Numbered from the stretch's first letter, positions 45,487 to 53,603 are shown. The stretch: DNA of 64,000 nucleotides from Nitrobacter hamburgensis X14 (GCF_000013885.1 NC_007964.1:3892001-3956000), one strand, 5' to 3'. Numbers and translations are program-made. Notes: a model not told the origin generated them from the sequence alone.

Positions 45487-45819
45487 ATGCCCGTCGTGAT
45501 CCGCCTCGCCCGTGCCGGCACCAAGAAGCGGCCGGTCTATCATGTCGTCGTCGCCGATTCGCGCTATCCGCGCGACGGCCGTTTCATCGAGCGGCTCGGC
45601 TACTTCAACCCGCTGATGCCGAAGGACAATGCCGACCGGCTCAAGATCGACCTCGACAAGGTCAAGGCCTGGCTCGCCAAGGGCGCGCAGCCGTCCGACC
45701 GCGTGGCGCGTTTCCTCGATGCCGCCGGCGTCAAGAAGCGCACGGCGCGCAACAACCCGGAGAAGGCCGTGCCGCGCAAGGAGCGCAAGGCGCAGGCCGA
45801 AGCCGCCGCGAAGTCCTGA
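45487..45819 (+). CDS. rpsP: 30S ribosomal protein S16
   Basis: Small-subunit protein of 110 residues starting PVVIRLARAGTKKRPVYHVVVADSR. The C-terminal Lys/Ala-rich tail (KEAVPRKERKAQAEAAAK-like) is longer than in E. coli, typical of Rhizobiales. AAGGAG lies seven bases before the ATG. Confidence 0.97.
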   Translation: MPVVIRLARAGTKKRPVYHVVVADSRYPRDGRFIERLGYFNPLMPKDNADRLKIDLDKVKAWLAKGAQPSDRVARFLDAAGVKKRTARNNPEKAVPRKERKAQAEAAAKS

Positions 45820-45831
45820 GGCTGAACCGGC

Positions 45832-46353
45832 ATGACGGCGCGCGTCTGCGTGGCCCGGATCGGCGCCGCGCATGGCCTGCGCGGCGAGGTGCGGCTGTGG
45901 ACCTTCACCGAAGACCCGATTGCGGTGACGCGATACGGCTCGCTCTCGACAAAGGATGGCGCACGCCAGTTTGAAGTAACGCACGCGCGCGAGGTCAAGG
46001 ACTACCTCGTCGCAACGCTCACAGGCGTGACCACGCGCGAGGAGGCCGAGCGGCTCAACGGCACCGACCTCTACGTCGCGCGCGACAAGCTTCCGGCGAC
46101 AGACGAGGGCGAATTCTACCACGCCGACCTGATCGGTCTTGCCGCCGTCGATGTGGCCGGCAAGCCGCTCGGAACCGTCGCCGCCATCCACAATTTCGGC
46201 GCCGGCGACATCATCGAGATCGCGCCCGCGCACGGTCCGACGCTGATGCTGCCGTTCACCGATGCCGTGGTGCCGACCGTGGATATCGCCGGCGGACGCG
46301 TGGTGATCGAGATGCCCGGCGAGATCGACGGCGATACGCCTGACCAGGCATGA
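45832..46353 (+). CDS. rimM: Ribosome maturation factor RimM
   Basis: 16S processing factor of 173 residues that binds S19 during 30S assembly. VCVARIGAAHGLRGEVRLWTFTEDP is the RimM N-terminus; EFYHADLIGLAAVDVAGKPLGTVAAIHNFGAGDIIEI is the start of the PRC-barrel half, and LMLPFTDAVVPTVDIAGGRVVIEMP its end. It lies 12 bases after rpsP. Confidence 0.95.
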   Translation: MTARVCVARIGAAHGLRGEVRLWTFTEDPIAVTRYGSLSTKDGARQFEVTHAREVKDYLVATLTGVTTREEAERLNGTDLYVARDKLPATDEGEFYHADLIGLAAVDVAGKPLGTVAAIHNFGAGDIIEIAPAHGPTLMLPFTDAVVPTVDIAGGRVVIEMPGEIDGDTPDQA

Positions 46354-46379
46354 CCCACGCCACTGTTCCGTATTCTGCC

Positions 46380-46454
46380 GTCATCGCCGGACTTGATCCG
46401 GCGATCCATCATTTCCGAAAGATGATGGATACGCGGGTCAAGCCCGCGTATGAC
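46380..46454. repeat. GTCATCGCCGGACTTGATCC palindromic repeat
   Basis: GCCGGACTTGATCCGGC stem, ATCCATCAT/ATGATGGAT arms, then ACGCGGGTCAAGCCCGCGTA and TGAC. It sits between rimM and trmD inside the operon. Confidence 0.9.
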
Positions 46455-46486
46455 GCCGTTACACGATGATCTCCTGGTGGTAGTCC

Positions 46487-47203
46487 ATGTGGCGCACGAC
46501 CGTCCTGACGCTGTTTCCCGAGATGTTTCCGGGGCCGCTCGGCTTGAGCCTCGCCGGGAGGGCGCTCGTCGCCGGCCTGTGGGCGCTGGACGTCCGCGAT
46601 ATCCGCTGCTCCGCCGCCGACCGTCACCGTAGCGTCGATGACACCCCGGCCGGCGGCGGTCCGGGCATGGTGCTGCGCGCCGATGTGCTTGCCAAAGCCA
46701 TCGACGCGGCGGAGTTTTCGCCGGACAGGCCACGCCTGCTGATGAGTCCGCGAGGTCGGCCATTGACCCAGTCACAGATCGTAGAATTGTCCGCAGGGCC
46801 GGGGCCGCTGATTGTCTGCGCGCGGTTCGAGGGGGTGGACCAGCGGGTCATCGAGGCCCGCGGGCTCGCGGAGGTGTCCATCGGAGATTATGTGCTGTCA
46901 GGGGGCGAAATCCCCGCGATGGCGCTGATCGACGCCTGTGTCCGGCTTTTGCCGGGCGTGATGGGCAAGGCGGAATCCGGCGCAGACGAGAGTTTTTCGC
47001 ACGGACTGCTTGAATATCCCCAATACACCCGCCCGCAGCAGTTCGAGGGCCGCCCGATCCCCGACATCCTTCTGTCCGGCGACCACGCCAAAGTAGCGGC
47101 CTGGCGACGGGCCGAGGCGGAAGCCCTCACGAAGGCCCGCCGGCCCGACCTCTGGACGGCATGGGCCGGGCAAAATCCGCCAAAAAGCAACACAGACGGG
47201 TGA
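46487..47203 (+). CDS. trmD: tRNA (guanine37-N1)-methyltransferase
   Basis: SPOUT-class enzyme of 238 residues methylating G37 next to the anticodon. Family blocks: TVLTLFPEMFPGPLGLSLAGRAL, DDTPAGGGPGMVLRADVL, LIVCARFEGVDQRVIEARG (knot) and SIGDYVLSGGEIPAMALIDACVRLLPGVMG. The C-terminal RP.LW-like RRPDLWTAW closes the domain. The start WRTTVLTLF matches the family. Confidence 0.96.
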   Translation: MWRTTVLTLFPEMFPGPLGLSLAGRALVAGLWALDVRDIRCSAADRHRSVDDTPAGGGPGMVLRADVLAKAIDAAEFSPDRPRLLMSPRGRPLTQSQIVELSAGPGPLIVCARFEGVDQRVIEARGLAEVSIGDYVLSGGEIPAMALIDACVRLLPGVMGKAESGADESFSHGLLEYPQYTRPQQFEGRPIPDILLSGDHAKVAAWRRAEAEALTKARRPDLWTAWAGQNPPKSNTDG

Positions 47204-47247
47204 CAACGCCCCGGCTTTGCCGTATATGAGCGCCAAATCCGCGCAGC

Positions 47248-47295
47248 GAGCATTTTCAGGCAAAGTGGAACCCGGTTTGCCGATAGAGAATGCTC
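47248..47295. repeat. GAGCATT-AAAGTGGAACCCGGTTT palindromic repeat
   Basis: Arms GAGCATT and AATGCTC around CAAAGTGGAACCCGGTTTGC. First of two adjacent palindromes between trmD and rplS. Confidence 0.85.
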
Positions 47296-47309
47296 TCACT
47301 CATTGAGTT

Positions 47310-47358
47310 GCGCGTATTCTTTTCGCAAAACCGGTATCCACTTTTGCGGAATACGCGC
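47310..47358. repeat. GCGCGTATTC palindromic repeat
   Basis: Perfect arms GCGCGTATTC (47310-47319) and GAATACGCGC (47349-47358) enclose CGCAAAACCGGTATCCACTT. Same core as the other palindromes, in reverse orientation; half of it recurs at 10183. Confidence 0.9.
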
Positions 47359-47430
47359 CGCTGGATACTGGACAGAAGAATTCCGCGCAGCCCCCTCAAT
47401 TGGCCGGGCGCGTCGCCGATGGAGATTGCA

Positions 47431-47811
47431 ATGAACATCATTCAGCAGCTCGAAAAAGAGCAGTTCGACAAACTATCGGCAACCAAGACCATTCCGGAGT
47501 TCGGCCCCGGCGACACCGTGATCGTCAACGTCAAGGTGGTCGAAGGCGAGCGCACCCGCGTACAGGCCTATGAAGGCGTGTGCATCGGCCGCTCCGGCGG
47601 CGGGCTCAACGAGAGCTTCACGGTCCGCAAGATTTCCTACGGCGAGGGCGTCGAGCGCGTGTTTCCGGTGATGTCGCCGATGATCGACTCGATCAAGGTG
47701 GTGCGCCGCGGCAAGGTGCGCCGCGCCAAGCTTTATTACCTGCGCAATCTGCGCGGCAAGTCGGCCCGCATTGTCGAGAAGAAGACGGACCGCGCGGCCG
47801 CGACGAGCTGA
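47431..47811 (+). CDS. rplS: 50S ribosomal protein L19
   Basis: Large-subunit protein of 126 residues: [51 protein letters not shown] and [19 protein letters not shown] are family blocks. The ATG at 47431 follows GGAG; upstream codons in frame translate palindrome sequence. Last gene of the block, with a perfect terminator downstream. Confidence 0.97.
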
Positions 47812-47842
47812 GCGCACGCCGCCCCGCCTCCGAAGCTTTTCG

Positions 47843-47869
47843 AAAGCGCGGCATCGGCCGCGCTTTTTT
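47843..47869 (+). terminator. Intrinsic terminator of the ffh-rplS block
   Basis: Perfect 10-base stem AAAGCGCGGC/GCCGCGCTTT with an ATCG loop and a TTTTTA tail. Confidence 0.9.
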
Positions 47870-47947
47870 ATTGCCGTGCTCGCGCCTATCTATCGCGGAT
47901 GCAGGCCGCCGCGGTACGATCGTTCGATTGTCGCGGCGTAGGTGGCC

Positions 47948-48100
47948 ATGTTAGAAGATGGAATGGTTCCAGATCAGACCAGCATGGGCATCGGCCGCCT
48001 CATCACGCGCATCGTGATCGACGACCGCAGCCGGTTGCCCGGACGCTTTTTCGGACGGTTCGCGACATCCGCAACCTCGGAGCTTAGGCGCGCGGTCTGA
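47948..48100 (+). CDS. Possible small protein (50 residues) between rplS and leuC
   Basis: An ORF too small for routine calling. From ATG 47948 (AGGTGG just upstream) it encodes an acidic start MLEDGMVPDQT, then MGIGRLITRIVIDDRSRLPGRFF and a basic end. From about codon 11 almost every third base is G or C, as in true genes of this genome. No family is recognised. A competing reading frame covers the same bases, and the spacing of the ribosome binding site is short, so the call is tentative. Confidence 0.35.
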   Translation: MLEDGMVPDQTSMGIGRLITRIVIDDRSRLPGRFFGRFATSATSELRRAV

Positions 48101-48176
48101 CGCCGCGTTCCCTCGTCAGCGACTGTCTCGCGCGTCCGCGCGACCCGCTCAAAGAGTTTCCAAAAGGTTCACGTCC

Positions 48177-49583
48177 ATGTCCAAACCGACAACCCTGTAC
48201 GACAAGATCTGGAACGATCATCTCGTCCACGAGGCCGAGGACGGCACCTGCCTGATCTACATCGATCGTCACCTCGTGCATGAAGTGACGTCGCCTCAAG
48301 CGTTCGAGGGCCTGCGCGTAGCCGGCCGCAAGGTTCATGCGCCGGAGAAAACGCTCGCGGTGGTCGATCACAACGTGCCGACGACCGATCGCACCAAGCC
48401 CAATCCCGATCCGGAGAGCGCCGAGCAGATCGCGACGCTGGCGCAGAATGCCAAGGATTTCGGCATCGAATACTACAACGAGTTCGACAAGCGTCAGGGC
48501 ATCGTCCACGTCATCGGTCCCGAGCAGGGCTTTACCCTGCCCGGCACCACCATCGTCTGCGGCGACAGCCACACCTCGACCCACGGCGCGTTCGGCGCGC
48601 TGGCGCACGGCATCGGCACCTCCGAGGTCGAGCATGTGCTGGCGACGCAGACGCTGATCCAGAAGAAAGCAAAGAACATGCGCGCCGTCGTCTACGGCAC
48701 GCTGCCGGACGGCGTCACCGCCAAGGATATCATCCTCGCCATCATCGGCGAGATCGGCACCGCCGGCGGCACCGGCTATGTGCTGGAATATGCCGGCGAG
48801 GCGATCCGCGCGCTGACGATGGAAGGCCGCATGACGGTCTGCAACATGTCGATCGAGGGCGGCGCACGCGCCGGCCTGGTCGCGCCGGACGAGAAAGCCT
48901 ACGAGTTCCTGAAAGGACGCCCGAAAGCGCCGAGGGGCGCCGACTGGGACGCGGCGATGCGCTACTGGGAGACGCTGCGCAGCGACGACGGCGCGCACTT
49001 CGATCACGAGATTCGGCTCGACGCCGCCAGGCTGCCGCCGATCGTGACCTGGGGTACCAGTCCTGAAGACGTCATTTCGGTGACCGGCAAGGTGCCGAAC
49101 CCTGCCGACATCGCCGACGAAGCGAAGCGGCTCTCCAAGGAGCGCGCGCTGCACTATATGGGCCTGGCTGCCGGCACCAGGATTACCGACATCACGCTCG
49201 ACCGCGTCTTCATCGGCTCCTGCACCAACGGCCGCATCGAGGATCTGCGCGCGGCGGCGAAGATCGCGGATGGCCGGACGGTGAACGGCAACGTCAATGC
49301 CATGGTCGTGCCCGGTTCGGGGCTTGTGAAGGAGCAGGCGGAGGCCGAAGGCCTCGACAAGATCTTCATCAAGGCCGGTTTCGAATGGCGCGAGCCGGGC
49401 TGCTCGATGTGCCTTGCGATGAATCCCGACAAGCTGAAGCCGGAAGAGCGCTGCGCCTCGACCTCCAACCGCAACTTCGAAGGACGGCAAGGCTTCAAGG
49501 GCCGCACGCATCTGGTGTCGCCGGCGATGGCGGCGGCGGCCGCGATCGCCGGACATTTCGTCGACGTGCGCGAGTGGCATTGA
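48177..49583 (+). CDS. leuC: 3-isopropylmalate dehydratase large subunit
   Basis: Aconitase-like [4Fe-4S] enzyme of 468 residues in leucine synthesis, isomerising 2- to 3-isopropylmalate with LeuD. Cluster Cys residues are in FIGSCTNGR and EPGCSMCLAMN; VDHNVPTTDR, VCGDSHTSTHGAFGALAHGIGTSEVEHVLATQ and SNRNFEGRQG are further signatures. Start SKPTTLYDKIWNDHLV matches the family. leuD is 3.2 kb downstream rather than adjacent. Confidence 0.97.
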   Translation: MSKPTTLYDKIWNDHLVHEAEDGTCLIYIDRHLVHEVTSPQAFEGLRVAGRKVHAPEKTLAVVDHNVPTTDRTKPNPDPESAEQIATLAQNAKDFGIEYYNEFDKRQGIVHVIGPEQGFTLPGTTIVCGDSHTSTHGAFGALAHGIGTSEVEHVLATQTLIQKKAKNMRAVVYGTLPDGVTAKDIILAIIGEIGTAGGTGYVLEYAGEAIRALTMEGRMTVCNMSIEGGARAGLVAPDEKAYEFLKGRPKAPRGADWDAAMRYWETLRSDDGAHFDHEIRLDAARLPPIVTWGTSPEDVISVTGKVPNPADIADEAKRLSKERALHYMGLAAGTRITDITLDRVFIGSCTNGRIEDLRAAAKIADGRTVNGNVNAMVVPGSGLVKEQAEAEGLDKIFIKAGFEWREPGCSMCLAMNPDKLKPEERCASTSNRNFEGRQGFKGRTHLVSPAMAAAAAIAGHFVDVREWH

Positions 49584-49593
49584 AAATCTTCGC

Positions 49594-49700
49594 TAGAGCC
49601 TTTTCGCTTCTGATGGAATCAGAAGCGAGGCTCTATGATTTTGAATTGACGCGTTTTCTTCACGCGAACCGGTGCCCACTTCGCTCGAAAACGCTCTAAA
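49594..49700. repeat. Two-part intergenic palindromic repeat (copy 3)
   Basis: TAGAGCCTTTTCGCTTCTGA hairpin part and GACGCGTTTTCTTCACGCGA, ACCGGTGCCCACTTCGCTCG, AAAACGCTCTAAA. It differs from 39471-39577 at only a couple of positions. Confidence 0.92.
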
Positions 49701-49743
49701 TAGTCTCATGCCCAACACCCGGCCGAATGGCGATCGATCTTAA

Positions 49744-50049
49744 ACTTCTCGGGCGCAAGAGAGTGACGTGCCGCTATTCGTCGTGCTGCGCGGCGGCCTT
49801 GCGCCCGACGCCGCAATGAAGCAAAATATCAACCGTGCGATCGAGAGCGAGTCGAGTCGCTTTCTGCCGCATGAAATTTTTGCGATGCAAGAAAGATCCG
49901 CGCGCATTGTCCGGCAGAAAGCAGGGCGCTGCGATCAGGACGTTGCTATCCGGTCATCCGATCGAAAAAACATCAACGTGAATGCGATAGCGAATCCGGC
50001 CTGCCTGGACTGGTGGGTTGCCTTCGCCGGAAAATTCCGTCAGTCGTAA
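49744..50049 (+). pseudogene. Decayed C-terminal fragment of acetoacetyl-CoA synthetase
   Basis: The reading starts PLFVVLRGGLAPDAAMKQNINRAI and ends NVNAIANPACLDWWVAFA; both ends resemble the last ~90 residues of acetoacetate-CoA ligases (PLFVVLR.G, then the NPGSLDWF-like ending). Between them the frame slips: the piece TLLSGHPIEK, expected in the family as KLL.GHPIEK, appears in another frame. At least two frameshifts are therefore implied, and the ~550 N-terminal residues are missing. The fragment sits between palindrome copy 3 and the Lys/Ala-rich gene. Homology is from memory of the family and not from an alignment. Confidence 0.65.
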
Positions 50050-50056
50050 TGATGTC

Positions 50057-50578
50057 ATGAAAACAGCCAAGACCAAAGCCCCTGCCCGCAAGGCAGCAAA
50101 AACGGCGCGTCCATCCGCCCAAGCGAAGGCATCGGCAAAGGTGCCCACAAGGACGCCTCCCAAGACGCCTGCAAAGCCGGCGTCCGCAAAGGACAAAGCT
50201 GCGAAGCCGGTGGCGGTCGTGAAGAGCAGCAGCAAGGCCGCATCGTCTGCGACTGAAATGCCGGTCGCGACCGCGCCGCGCAAAGCTCTCACCTTGCCGC
50301 CGAAGCCGGCTCCCGCCGTCACCGCCCCGATTATTCACGCACCCACAGTCGTGCCGGCGACGCCTGCCGCTACGACGACCAAACCGGTATCCAGTCCTGC
50401 GCCACGCGCCGACGTGCCGCCCGCATCCGGCTTTACGCTGCTGGTCGACGGGCATTTCAAGAATCAGTTCGAGACGCTGGCCCAGGCAAAGCAGGCCGCC
50501 ACCGAATTGAAGTCGCGTTTTCCGATCCTTCGGATCGCGGTCTATGACGCTGCGAACAAGGAACGGCTGCCGGTCTGA
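50057..50578 (+). CDS. Lys/Ala/Pro-rich (histone H1-like) protein with small C-terminal domain
   Basis: A 173-residue protein. Residues ~1-125 are low-complexity and very basic (KTAKTKAPARKAAKTARPSA), as in H1-like DNA-binding tails, grading into a Pro/Ala/Val linker. The last ~48 residues (GFTLLVDGHFKNQFETLAQAKQAATELKSRFPILRIAVYDA) form a compact predicted alpha/beta unit that I do not recognise; it might bind a partner. No signal peptide is seen. The ATG at 50057 has a weak ribosome binding site; an ATG 13 codons earlier runs through the pseudogene. Confidence 0.65.
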   Translation: MKTAKTKAPARKAAKTARPSAQAKASAKVPTRTPPKTPAKPASAKDKAAKPVAVVKSSSKAASSATEMPVATAPRKALTLPPKPAPAVTAPIIHAPTVVPATPAATTTKPVSSPAPRADVPPASGFTLLVDGHFKNQFETLAQAKQAATELKSRFPILRIAVYDAANKERLPV

Positions 50579-50693
50579 TCGGCATCACTGCATCGGCGCG
50601 CAACGGGCGTGGCGCGCAGCGGCCGCGCATCTCGGCACCGGCTTGCAGAGGAAGGGATGCCGTCGTCCTGAGGCGGATGGACTTCGACAGTCC

Positions 50694-51005
50694 TTACCAG
50701 GACGGATCGAGGCCGTAACCGAAGCCGAACGGAAAGAACGGCGCCGGTCCCTGCGGCACGTAGTAAGATGGCCGTTCGTCGTAGGGCTGATAAGGACCAC
50801 GTACATAGACGCGCGGACGATGGTGCCGGTCGCGATGTCTCCGATGCACGCGATGGCCACGCCGCGCCGCGCCGACGTCAGTTAGCGCCGTGGACCGCGC
50901 GGCGACAGCGCCGGAACGCGAGCCCGCCTCCGCGCGTTCGAGGGATGCTGCGCCGGACAACGCCACGATTGCCGCTGCAAGGCCCACGCCGAGATATGTC
51001 TTCAT
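50694..51005 (-). CDS. Small secreted basic protein, Arg/His-rich
   Basis: A 103-residue protein with a Sec signal peptide (KTYLGVGLAAAIVALSGAASLERAEA). The mature part is rich in Arg and His (RRGHRVHRRHRDRHHRPRVYV) and ends in a Pro/Tyr/Phe-rich tail (FFPFGFGYGLDPSW). I know no function. The motif RPRVYVRG resembles RVRIYRQ and RVYISKR in two other small secreted proteins of this window. Confidence 0.65.
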   Translation of the reverse strand: MKTYLGVGLAAAIVALSGAASLERAEAGSRSGAVAARSTALTDVGAARRGHRVHRRHRDRHHRPRVYVRGPYQPYDERPSYYVPQGPAPFFPFGFGYGLDPSW

Positions 51006-51075
51006 GGCAATTCCCTTGGGTTGACGCGCGCTGCCGCAATTAGGCTATTCTTCTGATGATATCCGCGCCGCGTAA

Positions 51076-51105
51076 AAAAAACAGGCCCGCAACGCGGGCC
51101 TGTTC
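51076..51105 (-). terminator. Intrinsic terminator of the His-rich gene
   Basis: Perfect 10-base stem ACAGGCCCGC/GCGGGCCTGT with a three-base loop, followed on the minus strand by eight T residues. Confidence 0.88.
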
Positions 51106-51150
51106 GACTATGGGCGGGGTCCGCTTTGGCCAACCACCCGGATCGGATCA

Positions 51151-51240
51151 GCGCTAAAGCATTTCCCGGTGAAGTGGAAACCGGTTCACCGTTAGCTTAG
51201 AGCGCCCGCTCTGATTCGATCAGAGCGGTAAGCGCTCTAG
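51151..51240. repeat. GCGCT...CTCTAG palindromic repeat
   Basis: Contains CGGTGAAGTGGAAACCGGTT plus a second hairpin GCCCGCTCTGAT-TCGATCAGAGCGG, ending AGCGCTCTAG. The terminal CTA is the stop codon (TAG) of the leftward His-rich gene. Confidence 0.85.
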
Positions 51241-51539
51241 TGGCGATGACGGTTGTGGCGATGATGCCCCTGGTGACGATGCCCACGGTGATGATGCCCA
51301 TAGTGATGGTGATGGCGATGAGGCCGCCAGTGGTGATGATGGTGATGATGGCGAGGCCGCCAGTGGCGATTGTGGTGATGCCCCCACTGCACGTCAGTCG
51401 TCAGCTTGCCGGCGTCGACCTGCGCGGTGGTGACGATGCCCGGGCTGACCGGCGTTGCCGCCTGCGCCTGCTGTGCGGGAGCCGCGACAACCAGAAGCGC
51501 ACCGAGGGCGGCAAATCCTAGAATTTTCTTCAAAAGCAT
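51237..51539 (-). CDS. Secreted histidine-rich protein
   Basis: A 100-residue protein with a clear Sec signal (LLKKILGFAALGALLVVAAPA...AQA) and a mature part whose last ~47 residues contain about 26 His with Arg, Trp and Gly (RHHHHHHHWRPHRHHHHYG). Such tracts usually bind Ni, Zn or Cu; metal storage or buffering is an inference. The ribosome binding site AAGGAGGTCT before the ATG is near-perfect and decides the start against a longer reading to 51701. The stop codon lies in a palindromic repeat, and a terminator follows. Confidence 0.78.
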   Translation of the reverse strand: MLLKKILGFAALGALLVVAAPAQQAQAATPVSPGIVTTAQVDAGKLTTDVQWGHHHNRHWRPRHHHHHHHWRPHRHHHHYGHHHRGHRHQGHHRHNRHRH

Positions 51540-51685
51540 ATAGACCTCCTTAGGGTGGAAAACGTAACCGCGCACGTCAGCAGATCGCCGTCGCGATGCG
51601 AGCGACGAAGCTAGAAGCGACGATGTGAATGCGACGTGAATGTACCTGCCGCAATCATCAGCGGCGACGATGCGTCGCACACCTG

Positions 51686-51733
51686 GCGCATGATCCGCCA
51701 AAGTGTGAGCGGTTTGGCGAAAAGATCATGCGC
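51686..51733. repeat. CATGATC-type palindromic repeat
   Basis: Perfect arms GCGCATGATC and GATCATGCGC around CAAAGTGTGAGCGGTTTGGC. Same family as 5967-6016. Confidence 0.88.
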
Positions 51734-51746
51734 ATTCTCATATTTT

Positions 51747-51796
51747 AGAGCGCGATCGGACGCAAAACCGGAATCCACTTTTGCTGATCGCACTCT
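51747..51796. repeat. AGAGCGCGATC palindromic repeat
   Basis: Arms AGAGCGCGATC and GATCGCACTCT (one mismatch) around GCAAAACCGGAATCCACTTT. It lies 13 bases from the preceding palindrome. Confidence 0.85.
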
Positions 51797-51870
51797 CGCC
51801 TTGCCGACTCGTTGAAACACTCTCGTTGAAATACATCGAGAACGAGCCGAGCGGCGCCCGCGCGGCGCCG

Positions 51871-52194
51871 TCAGCCGTGGCGCCAGTAACAGTTCATCCG
51901 CGGAACGATCACCGTGCCGCTCGGTCGGAATTCCTGCACATAATACGCGGTGCAATCGCGTACCGCGTCGGGACCCGGATTGTAGCTCGGATAGACTCCA
52001 CGCTCGTCCTGGCGATAGATGCGCACGCGCGGTCGCCGCTTGCGGGTCCGGGCCGACACGTCAGACGGCACGGCACGATCCGTGCTCCGCGCCGCCGTTT
52101 GCGCCTGCGCGCCGCCCGCAGACAGCATCGCACCCGGCAGCAGCAGGACCAGTGCTCCCATCGCAAGCCCCGCCGTTGTCATCCTGACGTCCAT
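51871..52194 (-). CDS. Small secreted protein with RVRIYR motif
   Basis: A 107-residue protein. Signal peptide of about 31 residues (LAMGALVLLLPGAMLSAGGAQA), then a basic segment RKRRPRVRIYRQDERGVYPSY and a C-terminal part with two Cys (RDCTAYYVQEF and MNCYWRHG) that may form a disulfide. Function unknown. An ATG four codons in is also possible. Its motif resembles those of the proteins at 50694 and 55944. Confidence 0.65.
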   Translation of the reverse strand: MDVRMTTAGLAMGALVLLLPGAMLSAGGAQAQTAARSTDRAVPSDVSARTRKRRPRVRIYRQDERGVYPSYNPGPDAVRDCTAYYVQEFRPSGTVIVPRMNCYWRHG

Positions 52195-52322
52195 AGTCGT
52201 GCCCCGACTGACCCTGTTTGCGGCGAACGGTCTCCGATTGCCGCCCCCGCGTCAACTCTACAAGACCGCCTCGATCGCAAAAAACGGTGCCGTGACGGCG
52301 AAACACGGGCTAAACAGACGCC

Positions 52323-52724
52323 ATGTGGACGTCCGCCAAAGCCCCCTCGCTGACTGACATGGAAACCATGGCGCACGAGGCGTTTGTGCGCCTGCCCGAG
52401 CATTTCCGGCGCCTGTGCGAGGGCCTCATCATCCGCGTCGAGGATTTCCCGACCGACGAGGTGCTGGACGAGATGAAGGCCGACAGCGAATACGATCTGC
52501 TGGGGCTGTTCCAGGGCACGGGCCTGCCGTTCCAGAGCCACGATGACGTTGCAAGGCTGCCCAATCTGATCTGGCTCTACCGCCGTCCCATCATCGACTA
52601 CTGGGCCGAGCATGACGAAACGCTCGGCCGCATCATCAGCCATGTGCTGATCCACGAAATCGGCCACCACCTGGGGCTGTCCGATGCCGACATGGAAGCG
52701 ATCGAGGCGCAGACGGCAGGCTAA
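52323..52724 (+). CDS. Zincin-like metallopeptidase family protein
   Basis: A 133-residue protein of the short DUF1025-type zincin family. The zinc motif HEIGHHLGLSDADM supplies His, catalytic Glu, His and an Asp-rich third-ligand region. The upstream part (EDFPTDEVLDEM, YDLLGLFQGTGLPFQS, IWLYRRPIIDYW) matches the family. Substrate unknown and no signal peptide, so cytoplasmic. It lies 68 bases before leuD on the same strand. Confidence 0.87.
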   Translation: MWTSAKAPSLTDMETMAHEAFVRLPEHFRRLCEGLIIRVEDFPTDEVLDEMKADSEYDLLGLFQGTGLPFQSHDDVARLPNLIWLYRRPIIDYWAEHDETLGRIISHVLIHEIGHHLGLSDADMEAIEAQTAG

Positions 52725-52792
52725 CCCCGCCTGATCGACCTTGGATCGAGGCCGGGGTCGGGATAGAATGGCCGCTTACGAGGAACCCGGTC

Positions 52793-53398
52793 ATGGACAA
52801 GTTCACAACGCTGGAGGGCGTCGCGGCGCCGCTGAAGATCATCAATGTCGACACCGACATGATCATTCCGAAGCAGTATCTGAAGACCATCAAGCGCACC
52901 GGGCTTGGCAAGGGGCTTTTCTCGGAGCAGCGCTACAGGGACGACGGCTCGGAGAATCCGGACTTCATTCTCAACAAGCCGGCCTATCGCAACGCCAAGG
53001 TCCTTGTCGCCGGCGACAATTTCGGTTGCGGCTCGTCGCGCGAACACGCGCCGTGGGCGCTGCTCGACTTCGGCATCCGCTGCGTGATCTCCACCTCGTT
53101 CGGCGACATCTTCTACAACAACTGCTTCAAGAACGGCATTCTGCCGATCCGCGTGACGCAAGCCGACCTCGACAAGCTGTTCGACGACGCCGAGCGCGGC
53201 GCCAATGCGACGCTGACCATCGATCTCGCCAATCAGGAAATCCGCGGCCCCGACGGCGGCAAAGCGACATTCGAGATCGACCCGTTCCGCAAGCACTGCC
53301 TGCTGAACGGCCTCGACGATATCGGCCTGACGATGGAAAAGAAGTCGGCGATCGACAGCTACGAGGACAAGGCGAGGCGCGAGCGCGCCTGGGCCTGA
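52793..53398 (+). CDS. leuD: 3-isopropylmalate dehydratase small subunit
   Basis: A 201-residue partner of LeuC in leucine synthesis. NVDTDMIIPKQYLKTIKRTGLGKGLF and LVAGDNFGCGSSREHAPWAL are the signatures, followed by ISTSFGDIFYNNCFKNGILPI. GAGGAA precedes the ATG. Length is normal. It is separated from leuC by the decayed synthetase and small secreted-protein genes. Confidence 0.97.
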   Translation: MDKFTTLEGVAAPLKIINVDTDMIIPKQYLKTIKRTGLGKGLFSEQRYRDDGSENPDFILNKPAYRNAKVLVAGDNFGCGSSREHAPWALLDFGIRCVISTSFGDIFYNNCFKNGILPIRVTQADLDKLFDDAERGANATLTIDLANQEIRGPDGGKATFEIDPFRKHCLLNGLDDIGLTMEKKSAIDSYEDKARRERAWA

Positions 53399-53473
53399 TC
53401 TTGCTCGCGGCGGCCCCGAGGTGGCGCAGGCGGCCCCTGACGTCACCCCTGCCCGTTTCGGCACGGTCCGCTC

Positions 53474-53503
53474 GATGACCGAGGCAGAGATGCCTCGGTC
53501 ATC
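53474..53503. other. Perfect 13-base hairpin between leuD and carbonic anhydrase
   Basis: GATGACCGAGGCA (53474-53486), loop GAGA, TGCCTCGGTCATC (53491-53503). No T tract follows, so it is not a standard intrinsic terminator. It is unlike the dispersed palindromes of the window. Confidence 0.75.
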
Positions 53504-53603
53504 GACAGAGCCTCCGCCGGCAGCATTTGCGGCATGCCTTCGAAAGCCTTGTTCGGAACGTCCGGCTGTGGTTTCACCGTGCGGACGACGGATGAGGTGC
53601 GAC

